Shown here: positions 23,564 through 33,400 of the stretch, piece after piece
Layout: each line of letters starts with the position of its first letter
Position numbering within the stretch: the stretch's first letter is position 1
Source: Niastella caeni
GTDB lineage: Bacteria; Bacteroidota; Bacteroidia; Chitinophagales; Chitinophagaceae
Assembly (NCBI RefSeq): GCF_004834005.1
Contig: NZ_STFF01000005.1
Location: 248,001-312,000, forward strand
Reading direction: 5' to 3'
Length of the DNA: 64,000 bases
The notes under the pieces: model-generated
Database searches by the model: none
The model's input: only the letters and a program-made list of their open reading frames with translations
What the model was told of the DNA's origin: nothing
Position numbers and translations under genes: made by a program

Positions 23564-26296
23564 TTACGCATCATATTCCAATACGGGACGCAACCAACGT
23601 TCAACCTCTTCTAACGGCATGTTCTTGCGGTTGGCATAATCAACCACCTGGTCTTTCTGAATTTTACCTAAACCAAAATACTGGCTTTGCGGGTGTGCAA
23701 AATACCAACCGCATATTGATGAGGCAGGATACATAGCCAGCGATTCTGTTAATGTAATGCCGGTTGCCTGCTCACCGCCCAGCAAATGGAATAGTTTATA
23801 TTTCTCCGTATGATCAGGGCAGGCCGGATAACCCGGCGCCGGTCTGATACCGGAATACGATTCCTTGATCAATTCTTCGTTACTAAAATGCTCCTCTTTC
23901 GCATACCCCCAGAATTCTTTTCGCACACGTTCATGCAACAGTTCAGCAAAAGCTTCGGCAAGCCTATCTGCTAACACCTGTAACATGATTTTGTTGTAAT
24001 CATCGTGATTTTCTATAAACTTTTTTATGTGCGGCTCTATTCCCTGTATAGTAACAGCAAACGCGCCCATGTAATCTGAACCTTCCTCATTTTTTCCTTT
24101 AGCGGGCTCAGCCACCGGTTTAACGAAATCGGCTAATGAAAAGTTGGGTTGTCCTTCGGCTTTTTTTAATTGCTGGCGCAAACTTTCCAACCTCGTATTT
24201 ACTTTTCCGCTTTCATCATATAAGAAAATGGAATCTTTACCATCGCCGCTGGCCGGCCAGAAGCCAATAACGCCGCGGGCGGTTAACCATTTCTCATCAA
24301 TGATCTTATTCAGCAGAGCATTGGCATCTTCAAATAGTTTGGTAGCTTCTTTGCCTACTTTCTCATCCTGTAATATGGCCGGGAATTTACCATGTAATTC
24401 CCAGGCTATGAAGAAGGGGCCCCAGTCGATGTAGTCTTTCAGTTCGTTGAGGTTGTAGTTGTCGAATATCCTGGTACCTGTGAATTGAGGCGTTGGGGGC
24501 GTATAACTGTTCCAGTCAATGGCTACCCTGTTTTGTTGCGCCTGTTCAAAAGGAAGGAATTGCTTGGCGGTTTTCTTACTGCCGAAATCGTCGCGCAGCT
24601 TTTGGTATTCTTTGCCAATGTTCGCGAGGAAATCGGGCTTCTGTTCATTGCTTAACAACGATCCGGCTACCGTAACACTACGGGAAGCATCCAGCACATG
24701 CACAACGCCATTCTCATATTGCGGTGCAATTTTTACAGCCGTGTGCATCCGTGAGGTGGTAGCGCCACCGATCAGCAGGGGCTGGTTCATGTTGCGCCGT
24801 TTCATTTCATGGGCTACATGCACCATTTCATCGAGCGATGGGGTAATAAGGCCGCTTAAACCGATAATGTCTACTTTTTCTTTCTGCGCTGTTTCCAGAA
24901 TCTTATCGGCCGGCACCATTACTCCCAGGTCAATGATGTCGTAACCGTTACAGCCAAGCACAACGCCTACAATATTTTTACCAATATCATGCACATCGCC
25001 CTTCACCGTGGCCAATAGAATTTTGGCGGCGCCAGATGTGGCTGCTGCCGCACCCGAATTGCGCAGTTTTTCTTTTTCTTCTTCTATATAAGGGGTGAGA
25101 ATAGCTACTGATTTTTTCATTACCCGCGCACTTTTCACTACCTGCGGCAAAAACATTTTACCGCTGCCAAACAGGTCGCCCACTACATTCATCCCATTCA
25201 TTAGCGGCCCTTCAATTACGTCGAGGGGTTTTGGGTATTTTTGCCTGGCTTCTTCCGTATCCTGGTCTATATAGTCTGTAATGCCGTTAATGAGCGCATG
25301 TTTCAATCGCTCTTCAACAGAATTACTGCGCCAGGCTTCATTTTTTACTTCTGATTTATCTTTTGCTTTTACTGTTTCGGCAAATTGTATCAACCGGTCG
25401 GTAGCATCTTCGCGGCGGTTCTGGATCACATCTTCGCACAGTTCGCGTAATTGCGGTTCTATTTCATCGTATACGATCAACTGACCGGCATTTACAATAC
25501 CCATATCCATACCGGCTTTAATGGTATGGTACAGGAACACGGCATGCATGGCTTCGCGCACCGGTTCATTACCGCGGAAGGAGAAAGAGATGTTACTTAC
25601 CCCGCCGCTTATTTTGGCCAGCGGCATTTTTTGCTTAATGATGCGGGTGGCTTCAATAAAGTCAACCGCATAGTTATTGTGCTCTTCAATACCGGTTGCT
25701 ACGGCAAATATGTTGGGGTCGAAAATTATATCCTGTGGGTCGTAGCCTACTTCTTCGGTCAGGATCTTGTAGGCGCGTTCACAAATGTCGACCCTGCGTT
25801 GCAGGGTATCGGCCTGACCATTTTCATCGAATGCCATTACTACAACGGAAGCACCGTACAGCTTACAGATATTCGCTTCGCGAATGAACTTGTCTATTCC
25901 TTCTTTCATGGAAATAGAGTTCACGATACACTTACCCTGCACGCACTTTAAACCTGCTTCAATGATCTCGAACTTTGAGCTGTCGATCATAATCGGGATC
26001 CTGGCTATATCGGGCTCACTTTGCAACAGGTTTAAAAAGGTGGTCATGGCTTTTACGCCATCCAGCAGGGCATCATCCATGTTTACGTCAAGCACCTGGG
26101 CGCCGCTTTCTACCTGCTGACGGGCTACACTCAATGCTTCTTCATACTTGTTTTCCCTGATTAGACGGGCGAATTTCTTGGAACCGGTAACATTGGTGCG
26201 CTCACCTACGTTTACAAAGTTCGTCTCCGGGCGAATGACTAAGGGTTCTAAACCCGAAAGCCGCAAGTATGGTTTTATCGTTGTGTTTGCTGGCAT
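23564..26296 (-). CDS. metH: Methionine synthase, pterin/B12/activation part of a split enzyme
   Basis: 910 residues. Order of domains: methyltetrahydrofolate (pterin) binding domain (~15-280, with NVGERTNVTGSKKF and DVNMDDALLDG), B12-binding cap helices (~360-430), B12 domain with the DVHDIGKN cobalt-histidine motif, and the AdoMet activation domain (~580-900, with RPAPGYPACPDH). It lacks the homocysteine-binding domain, which is the next gene (26679-27707). This two-gene split is normal in this group. It starts 3 bases after the stop of the ORF6N remnant. Confidence 0.95.
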   Translation of the reverse strand: MPANTTIKPYLRLSGLEPLVIRPETNFVNVGERTNVTGSKKFARLIRENKYEEALSVARQQVESGAQVLDVNMDDALLDGVKAMTTFLNLLQSEPDIARIPIMIDSSKFEIIEAGLKCVQGKCIVNSISMKEGIDKFIREANICKLYGASVVVMAFDENGQADTLQRRVDICERAYKILTEEVGYDPQDIIFDPNIFAVATGIEEHNNYAVDFIEATRIIKQKMPLAKISGGVSNISFSFRGNEPVREAMHAVFLYHTIKAGMDMGIVNAGQLIVYDEIEPQLRELCEDVIQNRREDATDRLIQFAETVKAKDKSEVKNEAWRSNSVEERLKHALINGITDYIDQDTEEARQKYPKPLDVIEGPLMNGMNVVGDLFGSGKMFLPQVVKSARVMKKSVAILTPYIEEEKEKLRNSGAAAATSGAAKILLATVKGDVHDIGKNIVGVVLGCNGYDIIDLGVMVPADKILETAQKEKVDIIGLSGLITPSLDEMVHVAHEMKRRNMNQPLLIGGATTSRMHTAVKIAPQYENGVVHVLDASRSVTVAGSLLSNEQKPDFLANIGKEYQKLRDDFGSKKTAKQFLPFEQAQQNRVAIDWNSYTPPTPQFTGTRIFDNYNLNELKDYIDWGPFFIAWELHGKFPAILQDEKVGKEATKLFEDANALLNKIIDEKWLTARGVIGFWPASGDGKDSIFLYDESGKVNTRLESLRQQLKKAEGQPNFSLADFVKPVAEPAKGKNEEGSDYMGAFAVTIQGIEPHIKKFIENHDDYNKIMLQVLADRLAEAFAELLHERVRKEFWGYAKEEHFSNEELIKESYSGIRPAPGYPACPDHTEKYKLFHLLGGEQATGITLTESLAMYPASSICGWYFAHPQSQYFGLGKIQKDQVVDYANRKNMPLEEVERWLRPVLEYDA

Positions 26297-26298
26297 GC

Positions 26299-26628
26299 TT
26301 ATTTCTTTTTTGGTACAACAAAACCAATCGGTTCTCTGGCCGTAGGTTTTGCATCTTTCGCTACTAATTCCTTTAATATTTTGAAGATGATTTGTATTGA
26401 CTTCAACACACTCGACAACATGGCTACACCCTGTTCGGTAAATGCGTAGGGTAGTTTTCTTATACCGCCTCTTCCTGTTTTCCTTTCTGTTGCGTTTGAT
26501 GTCACAATTTGTGACATCAAAGGTTTAAACTCCTCTTCGGTAAGCTGAAACATAAAATCCGGCGGAAACCGGGTTATATTTCTACTACCAGAACTGTTCC
26601 TGTTTGATATCGCAAATTGCGATATCAA
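26299..26628 (-). pseudogene. ORF6N-domain remnant between the two metH genes
   Basis: A 109-codon frame whose centre matches the ORF6N DNA-binding domain (RFPPDFMFQLTEEEF, PYAFTEQGVAMLSSVL). The normal N-terminal start of the family (recognition of a VMLDSDLA-type segment) is missing and the middle/end is shortened, so I read it as a broken gene or fossil. Upstream, 26629-26670 in another frame, a further SQFVTSSWNN-like piece of the same domain can be read. Three palindromes lie inside or next to it (26495-26521, 26607-26629, 26648-26670). It may still be translated with metH because its stop lies 3 bases before the metH start. Confidence 0.65.
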
Positions 26629-26678
26629 GTTTCCTGTTATTCCAGCTTGAAGTCACAAATTGTGACCTCAAAAACTTC

Positions 26679-27707
26679 TTATAACGCCGTTTCCAAAACC
26701 GGTAAGGGTCTTGGTTTGAACTGGCGAACATGATCTGCAATGTGCCTGATATGGTCGGGTGTGGTACCGCAACAACCGCCTACGATATTTACAAAACCTT
26801 CGCGCGCCCATTCTTCGAGGAAGTGAGCGGTTTGCTCGGGTTGTTCGTCATATTCACCCATGGCATTGGGTAAGCCGGCATTGGGATACGCCGATGTATA
26901 GCACGCGGCGATCTGGCTTAACTCTTCAATATGCGGCCGCATTTCCGACGCGCCAAGGGCACAGTTCAACCCAATGGACAGCGGTTTGGCATGCATAACA
27001 GAAGTATAAAAGGCTTCCAGTGTTTGTCCGCTCAGGGTACGGCCCGATGCATCGGTAATGGTACCGCTGATCATGATAGGAAGCTCTGGTTTGCCTTCAT
27101 CAGCAAAGTATTTCTTAATAGCGTAAATGGCGGCTTTGGCGTTGAGGGTATCGAAGATGGTCTCAATCAACAACAGATCTACGCCACCATCTACCAGCCC
27201 TTTCACCTGTTCGTAATAGGCGGTCATGGCCTCGTCGAATGTAAGCGCCCTGAAACCGGGGTTGTTTACATCGGGTGATAAGGAAAGTGTTTTATTCAGC
27301 GGACCAATAGCCCCGGCCACAAACGCCCGTTCCCGGCCACCTTTATTGGTGGAAGGGTCGGCAAAGAACTCCTGCACGGCTTCTTTGGCGATCTTAGCGG
27401 CTTCAAAATTCAATTCATAGGCTAGTGACTCCATGTGGTAGTCGGCCAGTGAAATAACCTGCGCATTGAACGTATTGGTTTCAATGATGTCGGCGCCGGC
27501 TGCGAGATATAATTTATGAATGCCTTTGATAATGTCGGGCTGTGTAAGGCATAAAAGGTCGTTGTTACCTTTGAGGTCGCTGGCCCAGTCTTTAAAACGT
27601 TCGCCGCGATAATCGGCTTCTTCCAGCTTATGGCGTTGGATCATGGTTCCCATAGCGCCGTCAATGATCAGGATGCGCTCCTGCAGGCATTGTTGTATTG
27701 ATTTCAT
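26679..27707 (-). CDS. metH: Homocysteine S-methyltransferase domain, N-terminal part of split methionine synthase
   Basis: 342 residues from the ATG at 27707, chosen because a perfect Shine-Dalgarno AAAGGAGGT lies just upstream. Starts with ILIIDGAMGTMIQ and carries the zinc ligands GLNCALG and VGGCCGTTPDH that bind homocysteine zinc-thiolate. Homocysteine would receive the methyl group from methylcobalamin on the partner subunit (23564-26296). The upstream leader is long (~380 bases). Confidence 0.95.
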   Translation of the reverse strand: MKSIQQCLQERILIIDGAMGTMIQRHKLEEADYRGERFKDWASDLKGNNDLLCLTQPDIIKGIHKLYLAAGADIIETNTFNAQVISLADYHMESLAYELNFEAAKIAKEAVQEFFADPSTNKGGRERAFVAGAIGPLNKTLSLSPDVNNPGFRALTFDEAMTAYYEQVKGLVDGGVDLLLIETIFDTLNAKAAIYAIKKYFADEGKPELPIMISGTITDASGRTLSGQTLEAFYTSVMHAKPLSIGLNCALGASEMRPHIEELSQIAACYTSAYPNAGLPNAMGEYDEQPEQTAHFLEEWAREGFVNIVGGCCGTTPDHIRHIADHVRQFKPRPLPVLETAL

Positions 27708-27710
27708 GCT

Positions 27711-27720
27711 GACCTCCTTT
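27711..27720 (-). promoter_or_regulatory. Strong Shine-Dalgarno sequence before the metH N-terminal gene
   Basis: AAAGGAGGTC on the minus strand, five bases from GGAGG to the ATG at 27707. This near-perfect anti-16S match is unusual in this window, where most starts have none, and it decides the start codon. Confidence 0.85.
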
Positions 27721-28091
27721 TGTTTGGCATAGCGGTTTATGTTGATGAGCATTACCGGCGTATTGTACGCCGTCGTGTGCGATCCCGACATTTGTGTGAC
27801 AGGCGCAACTAAGCTGATAGCTGTTGCAATCGCCCACTTCCTAATAATGAACCGAACTGGTAAACGTTGGGAAACTGTTTAGAGAGAGTTTCTTGTCGTT
27901 TATTAGTTCAGTTTTAGCATCTTACCCGAAGTTATCAGGATGGCGGGATGCCGGTTGTTGCTCTGGATGCATAGGCCGAACAATAAACAAATCCGCCCAT
28001 GCGGGTGCAAATTTACAGCTTGTTATGTTAATAGCAAATTAGAAGTGATGGTTTGATGGTTTAATGGCTTGATGGTTGGGTTGCTGAAATG
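27721..28091 (-). other. Long leader region upstream of metH, with inverted repeats
   Basis: The 370 bases between recR and the metH N-terminal gene hold no gene. On the minus strand a GCATCCAGAG segment (27964-27973) and a later AAGATGC/TGCTAA segment can pair, and GGCATCCCG/CGGG repeats lie between. Pieces resemble SAM-I riboswitch parts (ATCCAGAG, ATGCTAA) but the GGGACTGGCCC core is missing, and no B12 box is seen, so I do not call a riboswitch. An 8-bp repeat tract (28046-28077: TGATGGTT x2, TAATGGCT, TGATGGTT) lies near recR. Confidence 0.4.
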
Positions 28092-28709
28092 CTAATGCTG
28101 CACATACTTTTCAACCGGTAGGCGGTTGGTAATGCTGCGGGCAAGGGTCATTTCATCGGCGTATTCCAGCTCGCCACCGAAGGCAATGCCACGGGCAATA
28201 GTAGTGATCTTAACCGGTGTTGATTGTAGCTTTTTTTGAATATAGTAGATGGTGGTATCGCCCTGAATATTGGGGTTTAAGGCAAAGATCAGTTCTTCGG
28301 TCTTTTCCTTCTCAATACGTTGTACCAGGGGTTCAATGGTAAGCTGGTCGGGGCCAATGCCATCGAGCGGAGAAATGATGCCGCCCAATACATGATACAC
28401 GCCGCTGAATTGCTGCGTGCTTTCGATGGCAATAACATCGCGGATATTTTCCACAACACAAATGAGCTCCTGTTTGCGTAAGGGATTGGCGCAGATAGAA
28501 CAGGTAGTAGTATCGGCCACATTAAAACAACGCTCGCAAAATTTAATTTCACGACGCATTTTAAGCACTGCTTCACCAAATGCCTCTACATTACCGGGGT
28601 CAAGCTTTAGCAAATGCAGTACCAGCCGCAATGCAGTTTTTTTACCAATACCGGGCAGTTTGGCAAACTCACTCACCGCATTTTCCAACAGAGAAGAAGA
28701 AAATTCCAT
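28092..28709 (-). CDS. recR: Recombination protein RecR
   Basis: 205 residues from the ATG at 28709; an upstream in-frame start at 28769 would translate a 7-bp repeat tract. Contains the helix-hairpin-helix LPGIGKKTALRLVLHLL, a four-Cys zinc finger (CERC...CSIC) and a Toprim domain from CVVENIRDVIAIE to ARGIAFGGELEYAD. RecR with RecO and RecF loads RecA at gaps. Confidence 0.96.
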   Translation of the reverse strand: MEFSSSLLENAVSEFAKLPGIGKKTALRLVLHLLKLDPGNVEAFGEAVLKMRREIKFCERCFNVADTTTCSICANPLRKQELICVVENIRDVIAIESTQQFSGVYHVLGGIISPLDGIGPDQLTIEPLVQRIEKEKTEELIFALNPNIQGDTTIYYIQKKLQSTPVKITTIARGIAFGGELEYADEMTLARSITNRLPVEKYVQH

Positions 28710-28728
28710 GATACAAAGATACCGAACT

Positions 28729-28763
28729 GTTTGTGGTTTATGGTTTGTGGTTTGTCGTTGTTC
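28729..28763. repeat. 7-bp-period tract, five units
   Basis: GTTTGTG, GTTTATG, GTTTGTG, GTTTGTC, GTTGTTC in phase, between recR and the Ig-like lipoprotein gene. Confidence 0.8.
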
Positions 28764-28835
28764 CCGCAATTTATTAGGGCTGACAAATGGTTATTTTTCG
28801 CACTTTTTTATTTATAATTCTTAATTCCTTATTCC

Positions 28836-30281
28836 TCATTTCTGTAACGTAATGTCTACAATATTATCCCAGTTGGCTTTAACGGTTAGTTTACGGCTAA
28901 TGGGCAATACTTTTTCGGGCTGGCGGCGTTTTTCAAAGAAGGAACCCGCATCCCACACACCATTTTTATTATCATCGTACAAGATGCGGAGATCATATTC
29001 GCCGGGAACAAATAATTTGGCGTTGAACTCCCTGGTGGTCATGGGATAGGCAAATTTCACCTCATCGTTTTGCACGAATTGTAAAACGGGGTTTTTGCTG
29101 AAGTCAAGGTTTAACAGGCGTAAGCGAACCAGACCATAGTCGCTGGGCTTTTTAGTGCGGAAAGAAAGCGTATCCAGTTTTTGAACCCTGTTGCCAGCAG
29201 TATCTTCTGCAAACGCTGAGTCAAGAATAAGGTTGTACTCGGTGTTTTCGGTCCAGCTATAGGTAAGGGTTACTTTTTTATTGCTGGTATCTGTAGTAAA
29301 ACGATAATTGGCGAGCGGTTCATGTTTTTCGTCTGTAAATTTAACCCTGGTGCTATCGAAATTTTTGAGTGGTGTAGGGAACCTGAATTCAAACTGGCTT
29401 AACAGGTCTAATTCATTATTGGTCAGGTTGGTCTCGAACCGCAGGTTAGTATTCTCTTTGCCATTCTTTCTGGCTGCAGGCCGGCCTGGCTGTATGGCCG
29501 GTTTGCTTTTACCTTTGTCTTTCTCTTCTTCTTTTTCCAGGTAGGCATATAATGTAACCGGTTTGGGTGATGTGCTGGGTGTTACCCGTTCATCGGCAAA
29601 CGCAAACAACTGGGTATTGCTGAGGTAGCGTCGCTGACCGCCTTCATCTTTCAGTGCAAACAAGGCAAAAGAGCCGGAAGGCAAATTGCTGAAAGCAAAG
29701 TTGCCATCTTTATCTACACGGGCTACATAGCGGGGTTTTTCTTTAATAACAGCCGAATCGTCCTGGCTGGTGTGCAACATAACAATAAGGGTGGAATCGG
29801 TTTTACCGGTCTCGGCAATGATCACTTTACCGGTAAGCTCTAATGAATCGAGGCTGCTGCCGGTTGTAAACAGGTAGGTGAAGTTCTTTAAGATATTTCC
29901 TTCGTTTATGTCTTTTATGGCATTGCCAAAGTCGATGGAATAGGTGGTATTGGGTTGAAGGGTATCTTTAACGGTTATCGTTACGGTACGTAGTTTCGAC
30001 TCTATCACCGGGTTTACTTTGGGCACCGGCGATACCAGCAGGTTTTCCTGTACATTATCTAACTGAACGAATTCATCGAATTCTATAACGATCTTTTTAC
30101 CGGTAAAATTCTTAGCTGAATCGCGGGGGTTCATGTGTACCAGTCGGGGTGGTACGGAATCGCGGGGGCCGCCCATGGGAGGTACTATATTGGCACAACC
30201 TGTTTGCACAAGGGTAGAAGGAAGCAGCGCAATGATCAAAAGGAACGGTGACACTATTTTTAATAAAGAAGCATACTTCAT
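28836..30281 (-). CDS. Ig-like (Big_5) domain lipoprotein
   Basis: 481 residues. Lipoprotein signal with lipobox VQTGC near residue 28, then PPMGGPRDSVPPRL, which begins a Big_5/Ig-like domain (~35-145, ending SIDFGNAIKDIN). This PPxGGPxD start is typical of Bacteroidota Ig-like lipoproteins. A middle region with a SpaA-like strand pattern and a basic, Lys-rich linker (~255-280) separate it from a C-terminal beta-rich domain. Likely surface-exposed or cell-envelope; ligand unknown. Read in the same direction as the helicase gene upstream, separated by 206 bases. Confidence 0.82.
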   Translation of the reverse strand: MKYASLLKIVSPFLLIIALLPSTLVQTGCANIVPPMGGPRDSVPPRLVHMNPRDSAKNFTGKKIVIEFDEFVQLDNVQENLLVSPVPKVNPVIESKLRTVTITVKDTLQPNTTYSIDFGNAIKDINEGNILKNFTYLFTTGSSLDSLELTGKVIIAETGKTDSTLIVMLHTSQDDSAVIKEKPRYVARVDKDGNFAFSNLPSGSFALFALKDEGGQRRYLSNTQLFAFADERVTPSTSPKPVTLYAYLEKEEEKDKGKSKPAIQPGRPAARKNGKENTNLRFETNLTNNELDLLSQFEFRFPTPLKNFDSTRVKFTDEKHEPLANYRFTTDTSNKKVTLTYSWTENTEYNLILDSAFAEDTAGNRVQKLDTLSFRTKKPSDYGLVRLRLLNLDFSKNPVLQFVQNDEVKFAYPMTTREFNAKLFVPGEYDLRILYDDNKNGVWDAGSFFEKRRQPEKVLPISRKLTVKANWDNIVDITLQK

Positions 30282-30352
30282 AAGGCCGCAAACTTAAGCC
30301 GTTTATTGGCAAATGTTGCTTCAAAAGACGTTAAATCGGGTGAAAAGAGTTA

Positions 30353-30380
30353 CCGGTTGCCAGGTGCCGGTTGCCGGGCT
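30353..30380. repeat. 7-bp-period tract, four units
   Basis: CCGGTTG, CCAGGTG, CCGGTTG, CCGGGCT in phase; a second tract follows at 30404. Confidence 0.65.
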
Positions 30381-30403
30381 TTATTCGGGACTTATTATTT
30401 TTT

Positions 30404-30438
30404 GGTTACAAGTTCCAGGTTTCAGGTTACAGGGTTTC
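30404..30438. repeat. 7-bp-period tract, five units
   Basis: GGTTACA, AGTTCCA, GGTTTCA, GGTTACA, GGGTTTC in phase, between the helicase stop and the Ig-like lipoprotein start. Confidence 0.85.
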
Positions 30439-30487
30439 TCATTTGGGGTTACTGTTATCTAAAGGGCCTTGTAACCTGTAACGGGCT

Positions 30488-33400
30488 TTACCCCTCTTCC
30501 TCCTCGGTCAGATCGTGCAGGGCAATGGCCATATTATTGGTTTTTACAAAGTTGCACCAATGGCAGTCTTCCTTGCCGCAACCAATGTAAAACTCCCGGT
30601 TCTGGATCTTTTGCCATACCGTAACTATTTGTTGCGAAACGGTGGTAATATCCGGCTGGGTAATGATCACTTTTTCCTTGCGGTATACCTTCTTCTTATC
30701 GGGCTCAATAAAATCGAATTCGGTACTGATCACCTGCCAGTCGCGGCTTTCATAATTATCAACCAGTATTTTGTAAAATACTGCCTGGCGCCAGTAATCG
30801 CCGCCATTGGGTTCTTTTTCATTGGGCGGCTGCAGTTTGGCTTTGGCTTTATCGGGGTCGCCGGTTTTATAATCTACGATGTTCACCTGTTTGCCATCGA
30901 ATTCCAGTTTATCGAGCTTGCCTTTGAGGGGAACACCGTTCACTACAATGTTACGGATGTTCTTTTCCACGGTAACGATCCGGTTCCAACTGTGGATGTA
31001 TTTGTCGTAATAGTTTGTGAGAACTTCATGGCCATATTCGAGGCGGCGGTCGAACTGCTGCCGGGTAAAGTTTTCGCGGTGGCGGTGCATGTACCAGTTA
31101 AAATCGTCTATAAACTCCAGCTTGCCCGGGAACACATTCTTGTTTTCCCTCATTTTTTCAAACAACCGTTGCAGGGCATGGTGAATGGCCGAACCAAATT
31201 CGGTAGCTTCATTCTTGGGTGATGGAATGCGCAACAGGTTTTTGAAATAGAACTCGAGCGGACATTTCAAATAATTGTTCAACGCCGTAACGTTCATCAC
31301 AAAGCGATCGAGCAGGGCGCTGATAAAGTCTTCTTCAATGCGGCCGATCTCCGGCGCTTCTGCTTCGGCAAATTGCACCATTTGAAATTCGGTAAGCACC
31401 TCATCGCTGATAAATACTTTTTCTACCGGCAGGTGATGGTGTTCCTGTATTTCGGCAAGGAACATAGACGGCTCCAATTCCTTCCCATCATTTTTATGGC
31501 GGCTATAGCTAATGAATAAATGTTGTTCAGCGCGGGTAATGGCTACGTAGAAGAGGCGACGGAGCTCTTCATTGTCTCCCTGGGTTCCTGCGGCAGCACC
31601 CGCTACACTTGACGTTGCAGAAAATATATTATCGGGGATCTTATAACCCCCACCGGGCTTGCGTTTCTTTTCCCAGAAGGAAGCATTGCTTCCGGCAATA
31701 AATACATATTCAAATTCCAGCCCCTTGGAGCCATGCGCTGTAAGCAGGTTTACCCCTTTATCATTACCGCTTACCTGAACAAGTGGTAATGGCAACCCTT
31801 CTTTTTCCATGAGGTCAAAGATCTCTACCAGGTCAATCAGCTTTATTAAAGGGTTGCGGTGGGTTTCTTCTTTAACAAAATCAAACAGGGCGGTTAGCAC
31901 CTGCATCATCCACGGTTTCTCGGGATTTTGCATGATGTTGTTGAGCACACCCGTTTTGCGGATCAGATTTTCGATCAGCACTGGTAACGTTACATTGGGT
32001 ACCGCCGCAATGAGTTTTTCCAGTGCTTTTATCGCCTGTTGTAAACCGGGATGCAGGCCCTTGCTGAACAGATCGGCAGGCGGTGTGTTGGCCTTATCGT
32101 TCAATAAGCGACGTAACGAAGTTTTGTTATTGCCAAATTGCCGGTCGGCCACTTCAATGCTTAGCTTGGCAATTTCAACCGGCGGAATATTGAACCAGTC
32201 GAAGTGTAGTATTTCAAACAGCATTTCATCGCCGCCATAAGGTATATCATGTTCGGCGGCGATGTATTTGATAACCAGGATTATTTTTCGGGCGAGCGGT
32301 TCCTGCAGCAGGTTCAAATGACGTTTGCTGTATACCGGTATGTCCCGTAACTGGAAGTATTGATTTAGCTCTTCGCCATATTTATTCTCCCGGTAAATGA
32401 TGCTGATCCTTCCCGGCAACACGCCCTGCGCCAGCAGGCGCTGTACCTGCATGGTAATATCGATCATTTCGTGCCGCTGCGTTTCGTATTCCCTTATTTC
32501 AGGAATGGCTTCCATTTGTGCGGTTGTTCTGAAACGCGGATGCGCCGATTTAAGATTTTTGCTGAGGCCCTCAATTTGTTTAACCAACCGCTCGTGGTTA
32601 TTATTGATGAGCGTCATGGAAACATTCAGGATGGGTTGGGAAGAACGATAGTTGTTGGTTAACACAACGGTGAGCAGGTCTTGCTTGTATGAATTGGCAA
32701 ACTGCAACATATTCTCTACGTTGGCGCCCTGGAAGCGGTAAATACTTTGGTCGTCGTCGCCCACAACAAAGACGTTGGGCACCTCCCAATAGCTGATCAA
32801 TAATTTTACCAGTTGGTTTTGTGTACCGCTGGTATCCTGGTATTCATCAACCAGTATGTATAAGAATTGTTCCTGGTAACGGTTTAATAAAGTGGGGTTT
32901 TCTTCAAATGCTTTGATCACCCAGTTGATCATATCGTCAAAGTCGTACCGGTTGCGGCTGCGCATCAATTGCTGAAAACGATCGAACTCGTTTACGGCAG
33001 CCCGCAGTTTTTCCATCTTCTCTTTTTCTTCTTCTAACTTATCCTTCTTCAGATCACCGGCCTTGAATTGCTTGTACGCTCTTTTATATATAAAGTCTTC
33101 GCGGGTAGGCAGGTCGGCCAGCCATGCATCGATGCGTTCATTGATAAATGCGGGCGACCAGCCTTCGCGTTTCATAGTGCTGAACAGCGATTGCAGGTTA
33201 TGAATTTCGTAGTATACGTCGCCCCGGTAGCGTTTGAGGGGGTGATTTTTAGGGAAAGTATCTATCAGGTGTTTGAACAGATCGATCTTTTCAAGGTCTG
33301 AAACAGGATCGAGCGCGGTCTTCTCAAAAAGCGACAGGTTCTCCTGGATGATATCATTGCAGAAAGCGTGAAAAGTATAGATGTTCACCCGGTATGCGTC

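Noticed and set aside
26299..26628. Functional ORF6N regulator
   Set aside because: The N-terminal part of the domain is missing and internal segments are lost, so it reads as a remnant; it is listed as a pseudogene.
23564..27707. metH split as a frameshift or assembly error
   Set aside because: Each half starts and ends cleanly at domain borders, and the two-gene form is usual in related Bacteroidota.
27900..28000. SAM-I or cobalamin riboswitch upstream of metH
   Set aside because: ATCCAGAG and ATGCTAA fragments are present, but the GGGACTGGCCC core and kink-turn spacing of SAM-I and the B12 box are absent.
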